A stretch of DNA of 41,866 nucleotides from a virus: the IMG/VR virus record IMGVR_UViG_3300028388_002806, positions 1 to 41,866 of that record. One strand, 5' to 3'. This document shows, in pieces, positions 24,354 through 32,473 of the stretch. The stretch's first letter is position 1; the number at the start of each line of letters is the position of its first letter. The translations under genes and the position numbers were made by a program. The notes beneath the pieces were generated by a model. That model worked only from the letters and a program-made list of their open reading frames with translations, did not search any database and was not told where the DNA came from.

Positions 24354-25275
24354 TGAATGGAAGAAGATGTATAAGCATCCTTTCCCTTCACGCTATCCTT
24401 TTGTAGAACAACCGTTCGAACAAGCTGTATCTGAAAACGATGCTGATGCATATGTTCAGGTTAACCTTCGTCATCCTTATCATGTCAAGGAACCATTTCG
24501 CGAACCATTCTATAAGTTCATTGAGCAGTCTGGCAAGCCTAAAATTGTTTTCGAAACAGCAGTTTTTCGTCAAGATGATCCAAACAAAACAAAAGAAAAA
24601 TACATGAGGTTTTGTTGGAATAGCTATCTGTACAATGAAGGAGACTTTGGTCCCAGAGGTAATCCTGGTGACAGATTTCATAGACTTCAAGAAGAACAAC
24701 AAATTAAAATTGATCCATGGAAAAAGTATCGTGGTAAATACATTCTAGTATTCTTACAACATATTATTGACACTAGTTTGTTTAGGATGATTGAGAAGTA
24801 TGGATCTTTTTACAAATGGTTACATCACACAGTTAAATTAATCAGAGAGAACACTGATCTTCCTATTGTAATCAGACCTCATCCTAAACATGGAATGTAC
24901 ACACAGTTCTTTGAAGGTCATAGAATATCAGAAATCTTTAAGGAGTTTAACGATGTTAGGTGGTCAGAAAACATCGGACAAAGTAACCTTAGCGGAGGCG
25001 ACTTTCTTAAAGCTGATCTTCGCGATGCTCACGCTGCAGTTGGTTGGACTTCTAACGCTCTTACTGAGGCTGCGTGTGCAGGAGTGCCAGTCTATCCTAT
25101 GTCTGGCGGAGCTATGTGCACTCCTGTAGGATGCTTTGATTTTACTAAGATAGATAATAATGTAGAATGTGTCGATCGTAAGCAATGGTTATATGATTTA
25201 GCTTATTGTCAATGGACACGTGAAGAAGTATTGAATGGTACAGCATTTACACATATTATGAAGGACAAACAATGA
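24331..25275 (+). CDS. GT-B-type glycosyltransferase, capsule-biosynthesis-like (paralogue 2)
   Basis: A 314-residue protein starting at GTG, with its 5' end inside the upstream gene. PIVIRPHPKHG near residue 180 and AAVGWTSNALTEAACAGVPVY near 233 make up the donor-site pattern of KpsS/KpsC-like transferases. It closes with LAYCQWTREEVLNGTAFTHI. These features line up with the products of 6110-7006 and 26849-27748. It is followed with a four-base overlap by a GT8-like gene, the same order as at 6110-7710. Confidence 0.75.
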   Translation: MKKIVWFSEWKKMYKHPFPSRYPFVEQPFEQAVSENDADAYVQVNLRHPYHVKEPFREPFYKFIEQSGKPKIVFETAVFRQDDPNKTKEKYMRFCWNSYLYNEGDFGPRGNPGDRFHRLQEEQQIKIDPWKKYRGKYILVFLQHIIDTSLFRMIEKYGSFYKWLHHTVKLIRENTDLPIVIRPHPKHGMYTQFFEGHRISEIFKEFNDVRWSENIGQSNLSGGDFLKADLRDAHAAVGWTSNALTEAACAGVPVYPMSGGAMCTPVGCFDFTKIDNNVECVDRKQWLYDLAYCQWTREEVLNGTAFTHIMKDKQ

Positions 25276-26015
25276 GTGATCCCGTACGTATTTTTATTGG
25301 TTCATCAGCGAATGGCGAAGATGCTAAGATTGAGATAGCATACGAGCATTCGCTTCGGAAGAATGTATCACGTGATATTGACATCACCTGGATGCGACAG
25401 ACAAACGATCATGATAGTTTCTGGTATACGAGAGCAACACAGAGATGGTCAACTCCTTTCTCTGGTTACAGATGGTACATTCCAGAAGCATGTGAATTCA
25501 AAGGACGTGCAATCTATACAGACTGTGATATGATTAACTATCGAGACATTGCAGAGTTATTTGATACTGACATGGAAGACAAGCCTATTGCTGCTCGTAA
25601 AGGTAATCGTTTTGGCGGTCATGAGTTTTGTGTAATGTTATTTGATTGTGAGAAGATGGAAGAATATACAGTTCCTGTTGCTCGTCAAAGAAACTTAGAC
25701 ACATACCATCATAGAATGATTAACAACTTCTCTGGTAATGATAATTTGGTCAAAGAGTTGGATCCTCGTTGGAATTGTTTAGATGGTGAAAACTATCCAC
25801 TCGATGAGATTCATCAACTTCATTTCACTAAGATGAATAGTCAGCCATGGCAGCCAGCTTGGTTTGCTGGTCAATCAGAAGAGCACCGTAGACCAGATGT
25901 TAAGCAAGCATTTTATACAGCTTTTGAAGAGGCTGTGAGAGCTGGCTATGATGATAGAAAATTATTTAACGAACTCCAGGAAGATGTGGTAAACTATGAC
26001 ATCATCGGACAATAA
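25272..26015 (+). CDS. GT8-like glycosyltransferase (paralogue 2)
   Basis: A 247-residue protein with RIFIGSSANGEDAKIEIAY at the start and AIYTDCDMINYRDIAELF near residue 82 carrying the DxD site. CVMLFDCEKMEEY follows, and IHQLHFTKMNSQPWQP in the C-terminal part supplies the HxxxxxxxPW closing motif of GT8-like enzymes. It is a diverged relative of the product at 7009-7710. Together with the upstream GT-B gene it forms the second copy of a two-gene transferase module. Confidence 0.75.
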   Translation: MSDPVRIFIGSSANGEDAKIEIAYEHSLRKNVSRDIDITWMRQTNDHDSFWYTRATQRWSTPFSGYRWYIPEACEFKGRAIYTDCDMINYRDIAELFDTDMEDKPIAARKGNRFGGHEFCVMLFDCEKMEEYTVPVARQRNLDTYHHRMINNFSGNDNLVKELDPRWNCLDGENYPLDEIHQLHFTKMNSQPWQPAWFAGQSEEHRRPDVKQAFYTAFEEAVRAGYDDRKLFNELQEDVVNYDIIGQ

Positions 26016-26097
26016 TTGGTTTCTTGTAGCAATCAATCCATGGTATAGAGTGGAATACAATCCAGTCACTAGACAGACGCGACACGTTAAACGATGA
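25996..26097 (+). CDS. 33-residue small protein bridging the gap
   Basis: The frame starts at ATG 25996, overlaps the end of the GT8-like gene by 20 bases and ends in an ATGA overlap with the cytidylyltransferase start at 26094. The peptide is aromatic and basic (NWFLVAINPWYRVEYNP, then RQTRHVKR). It fills the only sizeable gap in the island. Coding is supported by the overlap at its end; function is unknown. Confidence 0.45.
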   Translation: MTSSDNNWFLVAINPWYRVEYNPVTRQTRHVKR

Positions 26098-26849
26098 AAA
26101 TAGTTTTAGTTACTGGGGGGTTTGATCCACTACATTCTGGCCACATTGAATATTTCAAAGCAGCTAGGGAATTAGGTGATTATCTAGTAGTTGGTGTGAA
26201 TAGTGACGATTGGCTTACCCGCAAAAAAGGTAGACCATTTATGCCTATGGAAGAACGAATGTCTATAATTCAACACTTAGGAATGGTGGATCATGTTATA
26301 GATTTTGATGATCAAGATAATACTGCAGTGAATGCTATTTGTAAAATAAAAAATATGTGGAAAAATATAGACATTATTTTTGCAAACGGTGGTGATAGAA
26401 CAGCAGAAAATATTCCTGAAATGGAATCATTTAAAGATGTTGAGTTTGTTTTTGGAGTGGGCGGTAACGACAAGAAAAATTCCAGTAGCTGGATTTTAAA
26501 ACAATGGAGCCAACCTACTACAGAACGTGATTGGGGCACATATACGGTATTGGATAAAAACGGCGGTTGGCAAGTTAAAGAATTAGCTTTTCATATGGGA
26601 AAAAGTTTAAGCGATCAACGTCATTTTTATAGATCTGAGCATTGGCACGTTGTTCAGGGAACTATTAAAATGGATTTAGAATTTCCAAATGGAGACAGAG
26701 AAAGCAGAACCTATCATAAAGGTGAAAACATTGACATCCCAATTGAAACTTGGCACAAAGCAACTAATGTTGGTACCAATTCAGCAAAGGTGATTGAAGT
26801 CTGGTTAGGTGACAAGTTATCAGAAGAAGATATAGAAAGAAGAGATTGA
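26094..26849 (+). CDS. Cytidylyltransferase-cupin fusion
   Basis: A 251-residue two-domain protein. Residues 1-135 are an RfaE/TagD-type nucleotidyltransferase, with GGFDPLHSGHIEYF carrying the HxGH motif and a later GGNDKKNSSSWIL closing it. Residues 140-250 are a cupin resembling type II mannose-6-phosphate isomerase: WGTYTVLDKNGGWQVKEL, then HFYRSEHWHVVQG and IPIETWHKATN hold likely metal ligands. The first domain should join a phosphorylated sugar or polyol to a nucleotide; the second may isomerise or bind the sugar. The fusion is unusual and sits among transferases. Confidence 0.8.
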   Translation: MKIVLVTGGFDPLHSGHIEYFKAARELGDYLVVGVNSDDWLTRKKGRPFMPMEERMSIIQHLGMVDHVIDFDDQDNTAVNAICKIKNMWKNIDIIFANGGDRTAENIPEMESFKDVEFVFGVGGNDKKNSSSWILKQWSQPTTERDWGTYTVLDKNGGWQVKELAFHMGKSLSDQRHFYRSEHWHVVQGTIKMDLEFPNGDRESRTYHKGENIDIPIETWHKATNVGTNSAKVIEVWLGDKLSEEDIERRD

Positions 26850-27748
26850 TGAAAGTAAACATTTACGCTAAGAGTGCTAATCATCCTCGTTTCGAAGAGA
26901 TGCTAATGAAGTTTGCTACTGGAGTTCTTGACTCTGGCGACGATGCATTCTTTTCTTACGATGAGAAGTACTACGATTGTGATTGTGCTGTAATCTTTGG
27001 TTCTTGGAAAGACAGGGATGCACCACATCATAAACTCAAAAATAATATTGTCAAAAAAGCAAAGAACTTCATTGTAGTAGAAACACCTTTGATTGGAAGA
27101 GGCCCAGTTAGTGATGTGATGGGTGACAATTGGTACCGTGTTGGCCTCAATGGGTTTCTAGCAGATACTGGTAACTTTAACAATCAACACAAAGGAATGG
27201 ATCGTTGGAACTTAATCAGAAAATATCTTGGTGTTGAGTTGTCTGGATACAATGATCTTCCTGGCGAATATATTATTGTTGCTCTTCAGCTACCAGGTGA
27301 TGCCTCATTGAGAGGTGCAAGTATTGAAGACTGGTGTCATCAAACGTGTGAGGGTATTCGCGAACTCACAGACATGCCAATTGTTATTAGGACACCCCAG
27401 TTAGAAAGAGAATATAAAGCAGGACCACTTAAGAAGGCAACAAGTTTACCAAATGTGTCGATGGTAAAGGGTACTAAAGAGAATATGGTTCCTATGTTGA
27501 AAAAGGCTCACAGTGCTGTGACATATTCTAGTGGATTTAGTATCGATGCTTTAATTCACGGATGTCCAGTTGTTGCTATGGATCCTGGATCGTTTGTTTA
27601 TTCTTTGGGTTCTAACAGTATTGAGAGTGCGGTAAATCCGAAATATTTAAACAGAGACCAACTTATGTTCAATCTATCATATGCTCAATGGCACATTAGT
27701 GAGATTGAAAATGGTTTGCCATGGAGACATTTGAGAGAACTACTATGA
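26849..27748 (+). CDS. GT-B-type glycosyltransferase, capsule-biosynthesis-like (paralogue 3)
   Basis: The ATG at 26849 shares its first base with the upstream stop and is preferred over TTG 26846. The 299-residue product has MPIVIRTPQLEREY, then AVTYSSGFSIDALIHGCPVV with MDPGSFVYSLG, and ends with LSYAQWHISEIENGLPWRHL. All three elements match the other two GT-B genes in the window. Unlike them, it has no adjacent GT8-like partner; a methyltransferase gene follows with an ATGA overlap. Confidence 0.75.
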   Translation: MKVNIYAKSANHPRFEEMLMKFATGVLDSGDDAFFSYDEKYYDCDCAVIFGSWKDRDAPHHKLKNNIVKKAKNFIVVETPLIGRGPVSDVMGDNWYRVGLNGFLADTGNFNNQHKGMDRWNLIRKYLGVELSGYNDLPGEYIIVALQLPGDASLRGASIEDWCHQTCEGIRELTDMPIVIRTPQLEREYKAGPLKKATSLPNVSMVKGTKENMVPMLKKAHSAVTYSSGFSIDALIHGCPVVAMDPGSFVYSLGSNSIESAVNPKYLNRDQLMFNLSYAQWHISEIENGLPWRHLRELL

Positions 27749-28455
27749 CATTAGACGATTGGAAAGACGTTAAACTATTTGATCCACCGTATTCAGGTAA
27801 TTCAGATAGCCACTTTAACAATACAATTAAACAGGATATTGATTATGGTTTGAGTTTGTGTGAAGTAGATGGTCTGTACATGGAGTTTGGAGTATTCAAA
27901 GGAACGACAATCAATCATTGTTCTTCAAAACTCAAAGACAAAACTTTTTATGGATTTGACAGCTTTGAAGGTCTTCCAGAGGCATGGGATCTAGTAGGCA
28001 ATACAGGTCACAATGTTTCGAAGATCCAGGTGAAAGAAAAAGGTCACTTTGCTCTTGATAAACTTCCAAAAGTAAACGATAATGTGAAGTTAGTTGAAGG
28101 GTTTTTTGATCAATCATTGCAACCTTGGATGAAAGAAAATATTACTGATCAAAGTAAGATTGCCTGGCTACATTTGGATGCTGATCTATACAGCAGTACA
28201 ATTTATGTACTTGAGCAGTTGAACAATTACATAGTTCCTGGTACAATTATTCGTTTCGATGAAATAGTTGAGTGGCGTCTTGAACTTGAAAATAATGTAA
28301 TGAAAGACATAAAAGCCAAGCCTAAAGCAAAATATGCAGACTGGCGAAATGGTGAGTGGAAGGCATTGAATGAATGGATTGACAAGTACGATCGACAAGT
28401 TCAACCAATGTGGAGAAACTGGCATCAAGGTGGTGGAATCAAGATAATTGTTTGA
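27745..28455 (+). CDS. TylF/MycF-type O-methyltransferase
   Basis: The ATG at 27745 overlaps the upstream stop (ATGA). The 236-residue product contains YMEFGVFKGTTI (SAM-binding glycine loop), FYGFDSFEGLPEAWD and WLHLDADLYSSTIYVLEQL with the metal-binding Asp residues, followed by PGTIIRFDE. These are the hallmarks of macrocin/mycinamicin sugar O-methyltransferases (TylF family). It would methylate a sugar hydroxyl using S-adenosylmethionine, probably on a glycan built by its neighbours, such as a terminating methyl cap. Confidence 0.85.
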   Translation: MTLDDWKDVKLFDPPYSGNSDSHFNNTIKQDIDYGLSLCEVDGLYMEFGVFKGTTINHCSSKLKDKTFYGFDSFEGLPEAWDLVGNTGHNVSKIQVKEKGHFALDKLPKVNDNVKLVEGFFDQSLQPWMKENITDQSKIAWLHLDADLYSSTIYVLEQLNNYIVPGTIIRFDEIVEWRLELENNVMKDIKAKPKAKYADWRNGEWKALNEWIDKYDRQVQPMWRNWHQGGGIKIIV

Positions 28456-28660
28456 ATCTAACAGAAGATCCGTAGTCAAGACATTCACGTGGCGGATGCT
28501 TGCTACGTTTACAACTTTTATTATTAGTTGGGCAATTACCGAAAACATTTACATGGGTCTAGGTATTGCATCAATAGAATTTTGGGCTAAGCTAATTTTA
28601 TACTATTTGCACGAGAGAGTTTGGAATAAAATTAAATGGGAAAAGAATGAGTCCAATTAA
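28448..28660 (+). CDS. DUF2061 membrane protein
   Basis: A 70-residue protein with two hydrophobic helices. The motifs RRSVVKTFTWRML, TFIISWAITENI and LILYYLHERVWNKI define DUF2061. The start is a TTG that overlaps the methyltransferase stop. As I know it, DUF2061 genes often sit beside sulfate-assimilation genes such as cysC in bacteria. Here the next gene, overlapping by 14 bases, is an APS-kinase-like protein, matching that association. The exact role is not established. Confidence 0.82.
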   Translation: MFESNRRSVVKTFTWRMLATFTTFIISWAITENIYMGLGIASIEFWAKLILYYLHERVWNKIKWEKNESN

Positions 28661-29438
28661 AATTTTGGTAATGGGATTACCAGGCGCAGGTAAGACTTAC
28701 TTTGCAGAGAGGTTAAAGAAACATCTCGACGCAGATTGGTTCAATGCAGATAAAGTTCGCGAAAAGTATGATGATTGGGATTTCACCGATCTTGGAAGAC
28801 TCCGTCAAGCTACACGAATGAGAAAGATGTGTGAGCTCTCTACTAAACCTTATGCAATAGCAGACTTCGTGTGTCCCACGTATGTTCTTAGGGCTGAGTT
28901 TCAACCAGATTGGATTATTTGGTTAGATACAATTGACGAAGGTCGTTTCGAAGATACAAACAAAAAGTTCAATCCTCCTTCAGATTATGACTTCCGTCTT
29001 AGTTATGAAATGACTGAAGAAAACGCAGAGAAGTATGCTGAGAAGATCGCTAACAAGATTCGTACTAATGACCGTGGAGTGAAGTTTGATCCTCGTAAAG
29101 AGACTGTACAGATGCTTGGTCGTTGGCAACCATGGCATGATGGTCACCAGGCTTTGTTTGAGAAGGCAATTGCTAAGACTGGCCAGGTTTGTATTATGAT
29201 TAGAGACTGTCAGGGCTGGAATGATAGCAATCCTTTTGACCCAGAGTTTGTAAAGGCACGGATTAGAAGAGCGCTTGACATGGACTATAAAGGAATGTAT
29301 ACTATCATTGTAGTACCGAATATCACAAACATTACATATGGACGTGATGTAGGATACAAGATAGAACAAGAATATCTTGGAGAAGAAATAGAATCGATTT
29401 CCGCCACTAAGATTAGACAAGAAATGGGAATCGAATAA
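28647..29438 (+). CDS. APS-kinase-like / nucleotidyltransferase fusion
   Basis: A 263-residue fusion. Residues 1-140 are an adenylylsulfate-kinase-like P-loop domain: GLPGAGKTYFAERL (Walker A), WFNADKVREKYDDW and RFEDTNKKFNPP. Residues 145-263 are an HxGH nucleotidyltransferase: GRWQPWHDGHQALF, a middle GYKIEQEYLGEE, and SISATKIRQEMG. The order, kinase then nucleotidyltransferase, is that of animal PAPS synthetases, although the second domain looks more like a NadM/cytidylyltransferase than true ATP sulfurylase. Production of an activated sulfate or other nucleotide donor for glycan modification is possible. Confidence 0.8.
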   Translation: MSPIKILVMGLPGAGKTYFAERLKKHLDADWFNADKVREKYDDWDFTDLGRLRQATRMRKMCELSTKPYAIADFVCPTYVLRAEFQPDWIIWLDTIDEGRFEDTNKKFNPPSDYDFRLSYEMTEENAEKYAEKIANKIRTNDRGVKFDPRKETVQMLGRWQPWHDGHQALFEKAIAKTGQVCIMIRDCQGWNDSNPFDPEFVKARIRRALDMDYKGMYTIIVVPNITNITYGRDVGYKIEQEYLGEEIESISATKIRQEMGIE

Positions 29439-29444
29439 CAGAAT

Positions 29445-29521
29445 CTCGCCTTAGCTCAGCTGGATAGAGCAACAGCCTTCTAAGCTGTGGGTCGCAGGTT
29501 CGAATCCTGCAGGCGAGGCCA
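29445..29521 (+). tRNA. tRNA-Arg (UCU anticodon)
   Basis: A 77-base tRNA. The acceptor pairs CTCGCCT with AGGCGAG, discriminator G, and CCA is encoded. The anticodon stem ACAGC/GCTGT closes a CTTCTAA loop, giving anticodon TCT, which reads AGA. The T arm GCAGG-TTCGAAT-CCTGC is perfect. AGA is a common arginine codon in this phage's genes, so the tRNA likely supplements the host. It sits between the APS-kinase fusion and glutaredoxin genes. Confidence 0.96.
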
Positions 29522-29535
29522 CTTAAGAGGAAGAT

Positions 29536-29769
29536 ATGTACTTAGTAATCAGTAAAGAAAATTGTCCGATGTGTCACAAAGCAAAGGCACTATTAGAGAC
29601 AGCAGATATAGTGTATGCGGAATATGTAATAGGTGTAACCATTACTCGCGAAGAAGCATTAGAGATGGTACCAGGTGCAAGAAGTGTTCCTCAAATTTTT
29701 GATGGGAAATTCCACATTGGTGGTTACGACGAATTAGTAAAATACTTAGGAGCAGATTATGTCAACTAA
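29536..29769 (+). CDS. Glutaredoxin
   Basis: A 77-residue glutaredoxin. CPMC at about residues 10-13 is the redox centre, SVPQIF with the cis-proline is near residue 54, and GGYDEL closes the fold. It would reduce the C-terminal cysteines of NrdA, supporting deoxynucleotide synthesis, although it is 8 kb from the nrd genes. Ribosome site GAGGAAG precedes the ATG, and the stop overlaps the next gene by 11 bases. Confidence 0.92.
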   Translation: MYLVISKENCPMCHKAKALLETADIVYAEYVIGVTITREEALEMVPGARSVPQIFDGKFHIGGYDELVKYLGADYVN

Positions 29770-30754
29770 CTTGAAGGTAGTGGATGAGAATGAAGAGTTT
29801 TCATTTGGAGGTGTAACTACAGACGAACTTTCGCAAAATGCGATGGGCGGCACAGAAATGATGAAGTATGGATTGTATGACCGTCTAGATCCATCAATCA
29901 GAGACGAAGTTCAAATTATCTGCTCGCGAGTAAGAGATGTTGATCCGGATCGTCCAAGTATTTTGTGGCTCCATGACATGTTCAATGATCCAGAAGCACA
30001 ACACCTCACTGATGAAGAAGCACGGGAACGATTTGCAAAATTAATTTACGTTTCTAACTATCAAAAGACACAGTTTGATCTGGCTTATGGTATTAAACCA
30101 AGCGAATCTGTAATCATGCCCAACTGTATTGAACCCATTGAACTCAAACCTAAAAATTACAATGATGAAATCCGTTTGATTTATCACACAACACCACATC
30201 GAGGCTTGGAGCTATTGGTACCTTGTTTCGTTGAACTTGCCAAGCATTATGACAATATTGTTTTAGATGTGTATTCGAGTTTTAAGATTTATGGATGGGA
30301 TCAACGAGATACGGATTACCAACATTTGTTTGATATCTGTGAAGAACATCCAAGAATTAACTATCATGGTTATCAGTCTAATGATGTTGTTAGAAAAGCA
30401 CTTCAAGATTCTCACATTTTTGCCTATCCATCTATCTGGCCAGAAACGTCATGCATTGCTGCAATCGAAGCAATGAGTGCAGGGTGTATTGTTGTCCATC
30501 CAGATTTTGGTGCACTTCCAGAAACTCTTGCTAAGTTTGGTATTTCGTATTCGATGCACGAAGATCCAAATACTCATGCAAATATTTTTTGTCAGGTCCT
30601 TGCTGCAGCAATCGAAAAGATTGGTACTCCCGAGATGCAGAATCGAATTGAATACCAAAAAGGATACGCTGATGCTTTTTATAGCTGGGAATCTAGAATT
30701 CCTCAGTGGGAAGGTTTGATCCGAGGAATCCTTCAGACTAAAAATAAAAGTTGA
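29759..30754 (+). CDS. GT4-family glycosyltransferase
   Basis: A 331-residue GT-B enzyme. The C-terminal donor-binding motif is clear: YPSIWPETSCIAAIEAMSAG contains the E-x7-E pattern of GT4 enzymes, followed by VVHPDFGALPE. LIYHTTPHRGLELL in the centre is the usual second-domain start. FGGVTTDE and NAMGGTEMM at the N-terminus look like the acceptor domain. Retaining transfer of a sugar from an NDP donor is expected. It closes the glycan island and abuts a strong promoter for the RNase H gene. Confidence 0.88.
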   Translation: MSTNLKVVDENEEFSFGGVTTDELSQNAMGGTEMMKYGLYDRLDPSIRDEVQIICSRVRDVDPDRPSILWLHDMFNDPEAQHLTDEEARERFAKLIYVSNYQKTQFDLAYGIKPSESVIMPNCIEPIELKPKNYNDEIRLIYHTTPHRGLELLVPCFVELAKHYDNIVLDVYSSFKIYGWDQRDTDYQHLFDICEEHPRINYHGYQSNDVVRKALQDSHIFAYPSIWPETSCIAAIEAMSAGCIVVHPDFGALPETLAKFGISYSMHEDPNTHANIFCQVLAAAIEKIGTPEMQNRIEYQKGYADAFYSWESRIPQWEGLIRGILQTKNKS

Positions 30755-30779
30755 CATATAGATAATTCTACATGATAAT
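30751..30779 (+). promoter_or_regulatory. Sigma70-type early promoter upstream of RNase H
   Basis: A perfect TTGACA, 17 bases, then GATAAT. It overlaps the stop of the GT4 gene. A leader of about 18 bases with TGGAG precedes the GTG start at 30804. It belongs to the GATAAT-type promoter set found several times from here to 38.5 kb. Confidence 0.82.
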
Positions 30780-30803
30780 GTAGTTTTACTTTGGAGAAAT
30801 TTT

Positions 30804-31649
30804 GTGATACTTGTAGATTTCAACCAGGTTTGCATTGCAAACTTTATGATGCAGGTTGGTAATCATACAAATGTAAAGATAGAAGAGGATCTTGTCAGAC
30901 ACATGGTCCTCAACTCTATACGTTTGATTCGGAGTAAGTTCTCCGAAGAGTTTGGAGAGCTTGTTATCTGTGCAGATAGTAAGAAGTATTGGAGACGTGA
31001 GATCTTTCCATACTATAAGTGCAACCGTAAGAAAGATCGTGCAAAGTCTGATGTTGATTGGACAAGTCTGTTCAACTTCCTCAACAAAGTCCGCGAAGAG
31101 CTGAAAGAACATTTTCCATACAAAGTCTTATGTGTTGAAGGTGCTGAGGCTGACGACATTATCGGTGTTCTGACAAAAGAAAATTATCAGAAAGAGAAAG
31201 TACTGATTGTCTCATCTGATAAAGACTTCTTGCAGCTTCAAAAGTATGACAATGTTAAGCAGTATAGTCCGATCATGAAGAAGTTTATTCGGACGGAAGA
31301 TCCAAACTTGTATATACAAGAGCACATTCTGAAAGGTGATCGTGGCGATGGAATTCCAAACATCTCTTCACCTGATGATACGTTTGCAACTGGTAAGAGA
31401 CAGAAACCATTCTCAAAGAAAAAGATAGAGAAAGTGATAACAGATGGAATCGAATCACTCAACGAACAAGAACGAAGAGGATATGCAAGAAATCAACAAC
31501 TTGTTGACTTGGATCATATCCCTGACAGTATTGCAAATCTTATCACTTCCGAGTATAGTGTCAGTGATGTTGGTTCTCGAAATAATCTTTTGAACTACTT
31601 TATCAAACATCGACTAAATAATTTGACAGAGGTTATAGGTGACTTCTAA
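30804..31649 (+). CDS. rnh: RNase H / 5'-3' exonuclease, T4 Rnh-like
   Basis: A 281-residue flap-endonuclease-family protein that removes RNA primers from lagging-strand fragments. The GTG start follows TGGAG. Metal-binding acidic residues are visible: MILVDFNQV at the N-terminus, VICADSKKYWRREIFPYYK, VEGAEADDIIG, and VSSDKDFLQLQ. GDRGDGIPNI is the helix-hairpin DNA-binding loop. All match T4 RNase H in order and spacing. It has its own early promoter and its 3' end overlaps a small conserved gene. Confidence 0.93.
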   Translation: MILVDFNQVCIANFMMQVGNHTNVKIEEDLVRHMVLNSIRLIRSKFSEEFGELVICADSKKYWRREIFPYYKCNRKKDRAKSDVDWTSLFNFLNKVREELKEHFPYKVLCVEGAEADDIIGVLTKENYQKEKVLIVSSDKDFLQLQKYDNVKQYSPIMKKFIRTEDPNLYIQEHILKGDRGDGIPNISSPDDTFATGKRQKPFSKKKIEKVITDGIESLNEQERRGYARNQQLVDLDHIPDSIANLITSEYSVSDVGSRNNLLNYFIKHRLNNLTEVIGDF

Positions 31650-31836
31650 TACATACCAGGTGTATATCACAGACCAATGTCCACGTATTGGATGTGGAGT
31701 GAGATTGGTCGAAGTAAAGGTTGGTAGAAAGTGGGTATATCTCACTACAGTGACTGATAAAATTAAACAAAGAATTTCAATGAAAAAGTGGAATCAAATT
31801 CTCAACTATCCTCAAACAAAACAGGTTGAATTATGA
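31639..31836 (+). CDS. Small conserved phage protein
   Basis: A 65-residue protein started by GTG, overlapping the rnh stop by 11 bases. The sequence is beta-rich (YQVYITDQCPRIGCGVRLVEV, then KVGRKWVYLTTV) and ends with a basic helix, like a small SH3/KOW-like barrel. Two cysteines lie six residues apart but no zinc site is complete. No function is recognised; its location in a replication cluster suggests a nucleic-acid role. Confidence 0.55.
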   Translation: MTSNTYQVYITDQCPRIGCGVRLVEVKVGRKWVYLTTVTDKIKQRISMKKWNQILNYPQTKQVEL

Positions 31837-32261
31837 ATGAAGGTGTAGCTGAAACATTAGCTCGTATTGATAAGATAAAGACAAAGCCAAAACGTATCGA
31901 AGAATTAGCAAAATTTAAAGATGACTTTCCTATCAAAGTAATTCTTGATATGGTATACAATCCTAATATTGAGTTTCTTCTTCCCGAAACAGATCCTCCA
32001 TACAAACCAAATGAAAAGGAATCGGATTCGCAAAATGTATTAAAGCATGATATAAGAAAGCTCAAATATGTTGTAAATACATCTGAAGGTAACAATTTAC
32101 GTCAATTGAAAAGAGAATTGTTGTTCGTTGAACTTCTCGAGTCAATCGATCCTGATGATGCTAAATTGTTACTTCACGTTAAAAACAAATCTTTACCTTA
32201 CAAAGGTATTACTAAGGATGTTGTATCGAAGGCTATGCCTGAGATCACTGGTAAATGGTGA
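31833..32261 (+). CDS. DUF6433-like phage protein
   Basis: A 142-residue helical protein. The series FLLPETDPPYKPN, then LRQLKRELLFVELLESIDPDDAKLL, then KNKSLPYKGITKDVVSKAMP is the signature, as I recall, of DUF6433 proteins from T4-like phages. No catalytic residues are evident. It overlaps the upstream gene by four bases (ATGA) and so is part of the replication-region operon. Function is unknown. Confidence 0.72.
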   Translation: MNEGVAETLARIDKIKTKPKRIEELAKFKDDFPIKVILDMVYNPNIEFLLPETDPPYKPNEKESDSQNVLKHDIRKLKYVVNTSEGNNLRQLKRELLFVELLESIDPDDAKLLLHVKNKSLPYKGITKDVVSKAMPEITGKW

Positions 32262-32281
32262 AAGGGTTACTTAACTAAACT

Positions 32282-32473
32282 ATGTCTAAAAAACATAAGA
32301 ATAATCGACACAATATTGTTGATGATTGGGATACTGGGAATAAAACCCATCAAAAGCGTAAGATTGAAGCTATTACAAAAAAGTCAAGAAGTACAGGACG
32401 TCAAAAGTTTAAGACAGATGTCATGGACTATCTAGAGGATTATGATGATGAAGAGAGCGTTTATAATTGGTAA
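32282..32473 (+). CDS. Small hydrophilic protein
   Basis: A 63-residue protein with a basic first half (KKHKNNRHN, HQKRKIEAITKKSRSTGRQ) and an acidic C-terminus (DYLEDYDDEESVYNW). It is probably largely disordered and may bind nucleic acid. No family is recognised. It overlaps the next gene by 32 bases. Coding is supported by operon position; function is unknown. Confidence 0.5.
   Translation: MSKKHKNNRHNIVDDWDTGNKTHQKRKIEAITKKSRSTGRQKFKTDVMDYLEDYDDEESVYNW

Noticed and set aside
28980-29420. 146-codon minus-strand frame
   Set aside because: It is a mirror of the APS-kinase/nucleotidyltransferase gene; no start context and no recognisable motif.
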